A stretch of DNA of 6,099 bases from Lachnospiraceae bacterium (GTDB taxonomy: Bacteria; Bacillota_A; Clostridia; Lachnospirales; Lachnospiraceae): the NCBI GenBank assembly GCA_024690425.1, contig JAILCT010000104.1, positions 1 through 6,099 of the forward strand, written 5' to 3'. A program made the position numbers and the translations under genes. Below are positions 1 through 6,099 of the stretch, one piece after another (position 1 is the first letter of the stretch; the number at the start of each line of letters is the position of its first letter). The notes beneath the pieces were generated by a model. It did not search any database. It saw only the letters and a list, made by a program, of their open reading frames with translations, and was not told the DNA's origin.

Positions 1-1
1 G

Positions 2-406
2 ATATTTGCCTTTGCATTCGGTATTTTCGGCTTCTTTCTCCCCTTGTTGACAGGCCCTGCGGGAGTGGTATTGCTGGTATGTGTTCCTTTTGCAATTATC
101 GGATTGGTCGCAGCCATAATTGTATTAAAGAATCTGTATTACTATGTTACTGTGCGTTCGAAAGGCAGAAAGATCACGGGTAAGGTATATGGATACGTTG
201 ATGATAACGTAATGCTTAACGGTACACCTGCACAGGTATGCAAGATCCTTGTACATACTCCGGAGGGACCCAGATTCATCATGTACCAGATGAAGAGGGT
301 TGATCATCCTTATAAGGTTAACTCAAGGATAGACCTTAAAGTATTCAAGGACAGGTTTACCATAGTAAAGTCAGACACCACCCCCTTTCACCTTGCCCAG
401 CCTTAA
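2..406 (+). CDS. Small two-helix membrane protein of unknown function (5' end missing)
   Basis: The reading frame is open from the left edge to a TAA at 404-406, giving 134 visible residues. The start is outside the window: the TTG at 44 falls inside an uninterrupted hydrophobic stretch and has no ribosome binding site, so it is not the start. Visible residues 1-15 form one hydrophobic segment. A short TGPAG turn is followed by a second, longer hydrophobic segment of about 25 residues ending in LYYY. After this comes a basic stretch (VRSKGRKITGKV) and a soluble, beta-rich tail of about 85 residues, with YGYVDDNV, a PEGPRFIMYQ segment and a final RIDLKVFKDRFTI strand. The pattern (two helices, then a small beta domain whose end resembles a G/N-x-x-v-x-V-y element) recalls DUF3592-like proteins, and I have seen similar small proteins in Lachnospiraceae. 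The family assignment is tentative and no function can be given. No T-rich hairpin terminator follows it, so some transcription may run into pfp. Confidence 0.75.
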   Translation: MFAFAFGIFGFFLPLLTGPAGVVLLVCVPFAIIGLVAAIIVLKNLYYYVTVRSKGRKITGKVYGYVDDNVMLNGTPAQVCKILVHTPEGPRFIMYQMKRVDHPYKVNSRIDLKVFKDRFTIVKSDTTPFHLAQP

Positions 407-422
407 GGGTTTGTGGTATAAT
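393..422 (+). promoter_or_regulatory. Probable sigma-A promoter of pfp (extended -10)
   Basis: A perfect TATAAT lies at 417-422, preceded by TG at 414-415 with one base between, which makes an extended -10. TTGCCC at 393-398 is a four-of-six match to the -35 consensus at an 18-base spacing. The -35 overlaps the end of the upstream gene. Transcription would start near 429-430, leaving a leader of about 98 bases before the pfp start codon. The site is inferred from sequence only, but the -10 match is strong and it sits in the only gap upstream of pfp. Confidence 0.72.
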
Positions 423-440
423 AGCCGTGTTTGCGTGAAG

Positions 441-494
441 GCGTGTATATAGCTGAGTAAACGAAATGAATAAGATCGTTCACTATATATGCAC
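441..494 (+). promoter_or_regulatory. Foldable leader upstream of pfp (imperfect inverted repeat)
   Basis: The arms at 441-452 and 483-494 can pair with one mismatch and two G-U pairs, including seven consecutive Watson-Crick pairs (446-452 with 483-489). Inside it, AACGA at 460-464 can pair with TCGTT at 476-480 around an 11-base loop. The structure ends about 20 bases before the ribosome binding site, so it leaves the AGGAGA free. No T-run follows, so it is not an intrinsic terminator, and it does not match any riboswitch class I can recognise. It is A/T-rich and may be only weakly stable. Confidence 0.3.
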
Positions 495-527
495 AATCAA
501 ATATAATTAAGAAAAGGAGATGTTACA

Positions 528-2192
528 ATGAATCTTTCACCCCTTCAGAAGGCAAGATACGAGTATACTCCCAAGCTCCCGGGAATGCTCAGGAACGGTA
601 TCGCGGAGATATGTGTTAAGGACGGAGCAGCTACCCAGTCAGTAGCAGATCAGGACAAGATCAAGGCACTCTTCCCCAATACATACGGTAAGAATGAGAT
701 AACATTCGTTAAGGGCACCAATACTTCGGCAGCCAAGAAGCAGGTTGTGGGCGTTATCCTTTCGGGTGGTCAGGCTCCCGGCGGACACAACGTTGTATGC
801 GGTCTCTATGACGCACTTAAGGCAACCGATCCAGGCAATGTGCTTTTAGGATTCAAGGGAGGTCCCGACGGACTTCTTAAGAACGATTACGTTGAGTTTG
901 ATGACAAGTTCATCGATGAATACAGGAATACAGGCGGTTTTGATATCATCGGTTCAGGCCGTACCAAGTTAGAGACAAAAGAACAGTTTCAGATCGTTGC
1001 CGAGAATGCGAAGAAGAACAGCCTTACCGCTATCGTTATCATTGGTGGTGACGATTCCAATACAAATGCCGCTACTCTTGCCGAGTACATGGCAGCCAAC
1101 AACACCGGCGTACAGGTTATCGGATGTCCCAAGACGATAGACGGTGACCTCAAGAACGAGGATATCGAGGCTTCATTCGGTTTCGATACCGCTACCAAGA
1201 CTTATTCGGAGCTTATCGGTAACATCGAGAGGGATGCGAACTCAGCAAAGAAGTACTGGCATTTTATCAAGGTTATGGGCCGCAGCGCTTCTCATGTTGC
1301 TCTTGAGTGTGCACTTGAGACCCAGCCCAACATCTGCCTTATCGGTGAGGAAGTGGCAGCCAAGAAGATGTCACTTGCACAGATCACAAGCTACATCGCT
1401 GACGCGGTAGAGAAGAGGGGTAACAACGGCGAGAACTTCGGTGTTGCGATCATTCCCGAGGGTATCGTTGAGTTCGTTCCCGAGTTCTCAGCTCTTATCG
1501 CCGAGATAAACGAGCTCCTTGCAGGCAAGAAGACCGAGGAATTCAATGCACTTCCCGATTGGAATGCCAAGTATGACTTTATCAAGAAGGGCCTTAGTGC
1601 AGAATCATTCAAGGTATTCGATATCCTTCCTCAGGGTATCCAGCAGCAGCTCTTCCTTGAGAGAGATCCTCACGGTAACGTACAGGTATCACTTATCGAG
1701 TCCGAGAAGCTCTTCTCCGAGATGGTTAAGAACGAGCTTGACAAGAGGAAAGCAGCCGGCACATACAAGGGTAAGTTCGGTGCCCAGCATCATTTCTTCG
1801 GATATGAAGGACGCTGCGCATTCCCTTCAAACTTTGATGCCGATTACTGCTACTCACTCGGATACAATGCATTTATGCTCATCCAGTACGGCTACACCGG
1901 ATACCTTTCAAAGGTATCTAACCTGTCAGCTCCCGCTGAGGAGTGGAACGCAGGCGGTATGCCCATCACCAAGATGATGAACATCGAGAGAAGGAACGGA
2001 GAGGACAAGCCCGTTATAAGGAAGGCTCTGGTTGAGCTTGACGGAGCACCCTTTAAGTACTTTGCATCCAAGAGAGATGAGTGGGCTGTTAAGACAAGCT
2101 TCACCTATCCCGGTGCCATCCAGTACTACGGACCTTCTGAGGTTTGCGACCTGACCACAAGGACACTTGCCCTTGAGCATGGTAAGGCATGA
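528..2192 (+). CDS. pfp: Pyrophosphate-dependent 6-phosphofructokinase (long, plant/spirochaete-type)
   Basis: This enzyme reversibly phosphorylates fructose 6-phosphate to fructose 1,6-bisphosphate using PPi instead of ATP (EC 2.7.1.90). It is cytosolic and acts at the committed step of glycolysis, and it can run in the gluconeogenic direction. The 554-residue length matches the long PFP group found in plants (beta subunit), Borrelia and several Clostridia, against about 320 for bacterial ATP-PFK. Visible motifs are the glycine-rich phosphate site GGQAPGGHN (80-88), GGDDS (173-177), PKTIDGDL (201-208), MGR (250-252) and a substrate-site segment FGYEGR (424-429). In GGDDS the second Asp (Asp176) replaces the Gly of ATP enzymes, and Lys202 of PKTIDGD is the other PPi hallmark; Asp205 is the expected catalytic base. 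The start is well fixed: AGGAGA at 515-520 lies seven bases before ATG 528. The gene is intact, has its own promoter and ends at a terminator. Classical allosteric control by ADP or PEP is not expected in this family. Confidence 0.96.
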   Translation: MNLSPLQKARYEYTPKLPGMLRNGIAEICVKDGAATQSVADQDKIKALFPNTYGKNEITFVKGTNTSAAKKQVVGVILSGGQAPGGHNVVCGLYDALKATDPGNVLLGFKGGPDGLLKNDYVEFDDKFIDEYRNTGGFDIIGSGRTKLETKEQFQIVAENAKKNSLTAIVIIGGDDSNTNAATLAEYMAANNTGVQVIGCPKTIDGDLKNEDIEASFGFDTATKTYSELIGNIERDANSAKKYWHFIKVMGRSASHVALECALETQPNICLIGEEVAAKKMSLAQITSYIADAVEKRGNNGENFGVAIIPEGIVEFVPEFSALIAEINELLAGKKTEEFNALPDWNAKYDFIKKGLSAESFKVFDILPQGIQQQLFLERDPHGNVQVSLIESEKLFSEMVKNELDKRKAAGTYKGKFGAQHHFFGYEGRCAFPSNFDADYCYSLGYNAFMLIQYGYTGYLSKVSNLSAPAEEWNAGGMPITKMMNIERRNGEDKPVIRKALVELDGAPFKYFASKRDEWAVKTSFTYPGAIQYYGPSEVCDLTTRTLALEHGKA

Positions 2193-2222
2193 TCGACAAA
2201 CACTAAAATAATTGTATAAAAT

Positions 2223-2253
2223 AAAGCCCCGGTCATTGCAATCGGGGCTTTTT
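2223..2253. terminator. Bidirectional intrinsic terminator between pfp and the convergent two-component operon
   Basis: A nine-base-pair stem, AAAGCCCCG at 2223-2231 with CGGGGCTTT at 2243-2251, encloses an 11-base loop that could shorten further through a G-U and a T-A pair. On the + strand the stem runs into five T's (2249-2253), 30 bases after the pfp stop. Read on the - strand, the other arm ends in CTTT followed by ATTTTAT, so the same hairpin can also stop transcription of the kinase-regulator operon, whose last stop codon is at 2274-2276. Confidence 0.92.
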
Positions 2254-2273
2254 GAATGGTCAAAACTGTAAAG

Positions 2274-3020
2274 TCAGCGACTGAAAAACTCATCTATATT
2301 CTGCATCCATTCTTCGGGCGGCATGGTCTTTAAGAGGTATTTCTCGGGCTTAAGCGCCAACACCTGCATAACGCTCTCTTTGTCGTTCTTCGCGGTTAAG
2401 AACATGACCGGGATATCCTGGGTGGCTACTTCCGACCTTATCATCTCAAGCACCTTGGCACCCGAGATAACGGGCATCTCGTAGTCAAGGAGTATAAGGT
2501 CAACCTTGTTGGTCGCAAGGAAGGTGATGGCATTCATCCCCGAGCCTGCCACATATACAAGGTATTTTTCGCCGAGGAGTGACTTTATCATACGAAGCAT
2601 GGTGGGGTCATCATCCACAATGAGTATCTTCTTCCTGGCTTCCTCCTCTGTACCCTGTCTTACTGCCTCGTCAAGCTCCGCGACCAGATCGTTTACGTTA
2701 AGAGGGCGGAGCATTACCTTATGGATCGCTTCTTCAGGCACTATTCCCTTAACTTCCTCAACCTCTTCGGGCTCGCCGACAAGGAATAAACGCAGTTCCT
2801 TTTCGAGGACCAGATCCTTGAGGTAAATAAGGAACTGGCTGTCCGATACATTATTGGAATCAAGGTATAGGATAATAAGCCTCGGCAGCTGCCCGATCTT
2901 GTCGATCACATTTATCTTGGCCTCCGTCCTGTCCACCTCATATTCAGCCTTCTTTATCCCGTTTACAATGGCGTTCATCATAAATCCCGCCTGTCCGATT
3001 ATCAGTACCTTTTTATCCAT
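2274..3020 (-). CDS. Two-domain response regulator: degenerate receiver plus canonical receiver, no output domain
   Basis: This is a cytosolic signalling protein of 248 residues, the likely partner of the kinase encoded just upstream. The C-terminal half (about 131-246) is a canonical receiver: acidic cluster Asp136-138 in ILIVDDDP, phosphoacceptor Asp179 in LILLDYEMP, Thr209 in FLTAKND and Lys231 in YLLK. The N-terminal half (about 4-121) follows the same strand-helix order (KVLIIG, RLIILYLD, LRLFLVG, KVMLRPL) but lacks the acidic pair after strand 1. It has Tyr52 where the phosphoacceptor should be, with an Asp two residues later, and Arg105 in place of the conserved Lys. It therefore looks like a pseudoreceiver. 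A charged linker (TEEEARKK) joins the halves. There is no DNA-binding, GGDEF, EAL or other effector domain. The frame extends 11 codons upstream to 3053, but ATG 3020 is preferred because GGAGGAG lies seven bases before it. Its first codons overlap the kinase stop, which implies translational coupling and fixed stoichiometry. Confidence 0.9.
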   Translation of the reverse strand: MDKKVLIIGQAGFMMNAIVNGIKKAEYEVDRTEAKINVIDKIGQLPRLIILYLDSNNVSDSQFLIYLKDLVLEKELRLFLVGEPEEVEEVKGIVPEEAIHKVMLRPLNVNDLVAELDEAVRQGTEEEARKKILIVDDDPTMLRMIKSLLGEKYLVYVAGSGMNAITFLATNKVDLILLDYEMPVISGAKVLEMIRSEVATQDIPVMFLTAKNDKESVMQVLALKPEKYLLKTMPPEEWMQNIDEFFSR

Positions 3021-6000
3021 TATTAAGCTCCTCCAGAATCGCGTCTCTCTCAAGCCTTGTGATCATGCCGCATATCCTCTCATACCGGGCCGCTTCAACG
3101 GGCGGCAGCCGGTATTCCTTAAGCATCCCCACAAGTTCATCCGCCGTGTTAAAGTCAAAGGCATCCACGGCCTCTTTTATCGCCCCGTAGGCTTCCGACA
3201 GGGCAGCGGGGTCGATCATCTCCCGGCTGTCTGCAGCTTCATCGTCCTCTTCCTCTTTGAATAACGAAGCCAGACTGTCAAAATAGTAAGAGTATTTATC
3301 CAAAAGAGCGGGAGTGCCTTCATTTATTGCAGTGATATCTTCCCGGTCCCCGCTTTCTTCAAACCCTGCAGCCATCTTACTAAGATCCATGGCTCCGATA
3401 AGCCTTGATGAGCTCTTAAGTGCATGCACTGCAACCGTGTAGTCCTTGATATTTCCGGCCTTCCAGGTATCTTTGATCTTCCCGGAGCCGGTTTCGAAAT
3501 ATGCATAAAAATCATGGACTGTATTCTTAAGTATATCCGCATTTAAGCAGTTCTTCAATGCCGCATCGATATCTATTCCCTTTATTGCGGCATAATCATT
3601 CATGAAGGCACTGTCATCGCTGCTGTCCCCGCCTGCGCTTTCATTCGAACCTTCCTCCGTTTCTTCCGGGGGCTCCATGACTTTGCCGGATGGCAGGTAT
3701 TCGGCGATCATATGCTCAAGCTTCAGTGCATCCACGGGTTTACTCAGGTAATCGTTGAAGCCTTCGCTTATGAACTGTTCCTTTGCCCCCGCGACTACAT
3801 TGGCGGTGAGGATGATGACCGGTGCATCGTAACTGCGGTTTTCATCCCTTGTAAGGGTCTTCATGGCATGCAGGGTCTCGGTTCCGTCCATCTCGGGCAT
3901 ACGCTGGTCCATAAAGATGATATCATAGCTTGCGGTCCTTATCTTATCAAGGCACTCGGCCCCGCTTGTCGCGGTATCGATATTGACCCGCGTCTCCTTA
4001 AGAAGAGACCTTATGACCGAGAGGTTTATAGGTGTATCATCCACCACCAGGATATGGGCATCGGGTGCGATAAAGCTTACCCGGTAGCGCTCGATGCTCT
4101 CGAGTGACTTTATATAGGTTTCGTTAAAGTCGCCTATGGGCTCCCAATCCATGACCTTCTGGTTTACTTCAAAGGAAAAGTCAGACCCCTCGCCGTAGAC
4201 GCTGGTGACGCTTAAGCTTGATCCCATCATATCAAGAAGATGCTTGACGATGCTCATTCCAAGGCCGGTTCCCTCGATATTCCTGTTTCGTTCTTCCTCG
4301 ATACGCTCGAAGGGAGAGTAGAGCTTCTTAAGGTCTTCCTCCTTGATGCCGATACCGGTATCTTTCACCCTGATGCAGAGAGCAATTTCATCACTGCCTG
4401 CCTGATCTTCCTTATCCCGGACATTGTTCTCCGACAGTATTCCTTCCTTATTGTCCCCGAGCTTCTTATAAGATACGGTCATGGTGACCGACCCCTTCTG
4501 TGTATATTTTACGGCATTGTTGAGGATATTGAGTATACACTGTTTGATGCGGATCTCATCGCCGAAAAGTACATGGGGCATGGACGGATCAACATCTATG
4601 TTAAGCTTAAGCCCCTTATCTTCGGCCTTTGCGCGGACCATGTTGATAAGGTCGTTTATCGTCGAGCTTAATTCATATTCAACCGGGATTATCTCCATTT
4701 TGCCTGCTTCGATCTTGGAAAAGTCAAGCAGGTCATTAATAAGGCTTAAGAGAGTCTTGCCTGAATTCTTGATATCGGCGGCGTATTTAAGTATCTCCTT
4801 ATCGTTGCTTTCCCTAAGGATCATCTCATCCATGCCGAGGACCGCATTAATGGGGGTCCTTATCTCATGTGAGACATTGGATAGGAAGGTTGACTTTGCC
4901 TCGGATGAGGCCTTGGCCACACGCAGGTCCTCCTTAAGCTGCTGTTCACGCTTCATATCATCGATATAGCTGTTGAGTTCGCTCGACATTCTGTAGATGA
5001 CCTTGTAGAGTGACTCTATCTCATCCTCACTGTTTATTGTAAGTTCAGACAGTTCCTTCTCAACCAGGAGGCGCTGTTCTTCCTCATCATCGAATTTATC
5101 CATGATCCCGGTGATGCTGACAATGGGCTTGACTATCAGCATCTGCCCGACGTAATTTGCCACAAGGACGATCGGGTGGATGACGCATAAAAGGAGCATG
5201 ATGAGTTTTAAGTCAAAGGCTATTCCCTGGTCGTCAAAGGCGAACCGGTCATGCATCGCATGCTCCCTTGCCGCATCGAATGCATCATTGAAGCCGACCA
5301 TCTGCGACAGGTCTCCGTAAACGGAATCGGGCTTCCTAGAAGGCTTGGTGGACGGCTTTTCTGACGGAGTGCCATCCTGAGTGGATTCTATGACTGATGC
5401 AGCGGGCTCCTGGCGGTATCTTTCCATCATCTTGGGGATCAGGCTGTTTGCAAAAAAGGCCGCTGCAACGCCCATAAACACAGCTTCAATAAGAAGGATG
5501 GCAAATATCTTGCCTGATAAGCCCCGGTATCCCTTTTTTAAAGAGGTTCCCTCCTCCCGCATTACGGACATTGGCGATGTCTCGGCATAGCCTATGCGGC
5601 TGCGGAAGTCCTTTCTTTTGTCGGAGCTGAACCAGTGGATAAAGAGGCAGATAAGGACCGACTGGGGAACGATATTGCACAGATGGATGAGCATTGAGGC
5701 GGCGTTGACCTCAGAGAATGATTCTCCTGCTATAAGCACAAATATAAGGTAATAGACTGCGGAAATGAAAAGCCCAGAAACAAGACCTGTGATAATGGTG
5801 CGTATCAGGCCCGAACACAGCCCCTTGTCCTTGATATAGCTGTAGACATATATGGCGACCAGATGGAAGAAGAGGAAATAGGCGTTGCCGGGTGAAAGGA
5901 TGACGGCAACAACAAAGAAGGGCGTAAAGCAGAGGATCCCTCCGTACCAGCCGTAAACGATAGATGTAAAGGCTATGGGCAAAAGATAGAAAATGAAGAG

Positions 6001-6099
6001 GAATACAGATGCCGCCTCGGGCACATTGGCGTCAAGGAAACACAGCCAGTAAATACCCGTGCTGCATATAGCCATCAGGACAATGAGGATATCCCTTAC
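3013..6099 (-). CDS. Membrane hybrid sensor histidine kinase with receiver and Hpt domains (N terminus beyond window)
   Basis: This tripartite BarA/ArcB-style kinase would pass phosphate His-Asp-His to a separate regulator. The frame stays open past Met 6075 to the edge (eight more codons, VRDILIVL, within a membrane helix), so the start is outside. Residues are counted from Met 6075. Six hydrophobic helices (about -6 to 149) with basic inner loops (KDKG; DKRKDFRSR) form a bundle. Two further helices (187-212, 288-309) flank a roughly 75-residue extracellular loop containing PSEK, PSTK and PSRK repeats. A HAMP-like linker follows (310-375). HisKA has His403 in SHEIRTP. The ATPase domain has Asn520 (NILNNAVKYT), DTGIGI (572-577) and GTGLG (602-606). 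The receiver (673-795) has Asp679/680, Asp723, Thr757 and Lys779. Hpt (about 825-940) has His884 in HALKSSS. A helical tail of about 70 residues ends it. All catalytic residues seem present, so it should be active. The ligand is unknown. It is co-transcribed with, and overlaps, the downstream regulator. Confidence 0.95.
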   Translation of the reverse strand, partial: VRDILIVLMAICSTGIYWLCFLDANVPEAASVFLFIFYLLPIAFTSIVYGWYGGILCFTPFFVVAVILSPGNAYFLFFHLVAIYVYSYIKDKGLCSGLIRTIITGLVSGLFISAVYYLIFVLIAGESFSEVNAASMLIHLCNIVPQSVLICLFIHWFSSDKRKDFRSRIGYAETSPMSVMREEGTSLKKGYRGLSGKIFAILLIEAVFMGVAAAFFANSLIPKMMERYRQEPAASVIESTQDGTPSEKPSTKPSRKPDSVYGDLSQMVGFNDAFDAAREHAMHDRFAFDDQGIAFDLKLIMLLLCVIHPIVLVANYVGQMLIVKPIVSITGIMDKFDDEEEQRLLVEKELSELTINSEDEIESLYKVIYRMSSELNSYIDDMKREQQLKEDLRVAKASSEAKSTFLSNVSHEIRTPINAVLGMDEMILRESNDKEILKYAADIKNSGKTLLSLINDLLDFSKIEAGKMEIIPVEYELSSTINDLINMVRAKAEDKGLKLNIDVDPSMPHVLFGDEIRIKQCILNILNNAVKYTQKGSVTMTVSYKKLGDNKEGILSENNVRDKEDQAGSDEIALCIRVKDTGIGIKEEDLKKLYSPFERIEEERNRNIEGTGLGMSIVKHLLDMMGSSLSVTSVYGEGSDFSFEVNQKVMDWEPIGDFNETYIKSLESIERYRVSFIAPDAHILVVDDTPINLSVIRSLLKETRVNIDTATSGAECLDKIRTASYDIIFMDQRMPEMDGTETLHAMKTLTRDENRSYDAPVIILTANVVAGAKEQFISEGFNDYLSKPVDALKLEHMIAEYLPSGKVMEPPEETEEGSNESAGGDSSDDSAFMNDYAAIKGIDIDAALKNCLNADILKNTVHDFYAYFETGSGKIKDTWKAGNIKDYTVAVHALKSSSRLIGAMDLSKMAAGFEESGDREDITAINEGTPALLDKYSYYFDSLASLFKEEEDDEAADSREMIDPAALSEAYGAIKEAVDAFDFNTADELVGMLKEYRLPPVEAARYERICGMITRLERDAILEELNNG
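3028..3034 (-). promoter_or_regulatory. Ribosome binding site that fixes the response regulator start
   Basis: On the - strand, GGAGGAG is followed by seven bases (CTTAATA) and then ATG at 3020-3018. It lies within the kinase coding sequence, and the kinase stop TAA (3015-3013) comes just after the ATG, so the two genes overlap by eight bases (ATGGATAA). This supports the 248-residue product over the 259-residue frame and suggests that ribosomes finishing the kinase re-initiate on the regulator. Confidence 0.85.

Noticed and set aside
44..46. TTG as the start of the first gene.
   Set aside because: The frame is open to the left edge with hydrophobic codons continuing the same membrane segment, and no ribosome binding site precedes the TTG.
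401..408. CCTTAAGG palindrome at the stop codon of the first gene, considered as a terminator or operator.
   Set aside because: It is only eight bases with no loop or T-run, and it sits between promoter elements by what looks like chance.
466..510. A 14-codon ORF ([14 protein letters not shown]) in the pfp leader, overlapping the inverted repeat.
   Set aside because: It has only a GAG eight bases upstream as a possible ribosome site, no run of regulatory codons, and no terminator/antiterminator pair after it. A chance ORF of this length is likely in A/T-rich sequence.
3021..3053. Eleven extra N-terminal codons (MRETRFWRSLI) on the response regulator.
   Set aside because: They lack a ribosome binding site and overlap the kinase in another frame. 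The ATG at 3020 has GGAGGAG at ideal spacing and starts exactly at the first receiver strand.
3712..4671. Long + strand open frames opposite the kinase gene (131 and 143 codons).
   Set aside because: They are antisense shadows of a well-supported coding gene, have no ribosome binding sites and no recognisable protein features.
6073..6075. ATG as the start of the histidine kinase.
   Set aside because: The frame continues to the window edge without a stop, the Met lies in the middle of a membrane helix, and the only purine-rich stretch upstream is about 17 bases away.

Overview
The window looks like chromosomal DNA from a Firmicute of the Lachnospiraceae type, with Butyrivibrio or a relative as the nearest guess. 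This rests on recognising the protein sequences: a long pyrophosphate-dependent phosphofructokinase, a small two-helix membrane protein of a kind I associate with Clostridia, and a large membrane hybrid histidine kinase with an Hpt domain and a family-typical C-terminal tail. It also rests on strong AGGAG-type ribosome binding sites. No database search was possible, so the taxonomy is inference.

Layout. On the + strand, positions 2-406 carry the 3' part of a small membrane protein gene that enters from the left edge. A 121-base gap follows, with a good extended -10 promoter and a leader that can fold. Then comes pfp (528-2192), the glycolytic PPi-dependent phosphofructokinase. A hairpin terminator at 2223-2253 serves pfp and, read the other way, the convergent operon on the - strand. 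That operon holds a very large hybrid sensor histidine kinase (3013-6099, N terminus outside the window) and a two-receiver response regulator (2274-3020). The regulator's start codon lies inside the last codons of the kinase gene.

Function. The - strand pair forms a self-consistent multistep phosphorelay: membrane sensor, HisKA His403, receiver Asp723, Hpt His884, then probably Asp179 of the separate regulator. The regulator has no DNA-binding or enzymatic output domain, and its N-terminal half looks like a receiver that has lost its phosphorylation residues. The output of the pathway is therefore unknown. pfp is a housekeeping gene with its own promoter and no evident link to the phosphorelay beyond the shared terminator.

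I do not see a mobile element, CRISPR array, tRNA, rRNA or toxin-antitoxin pair. The least ordinary material is the composite sensor half of the kinase, its C-terminal tail, and the pseudoreceiver-receiver partner protein.
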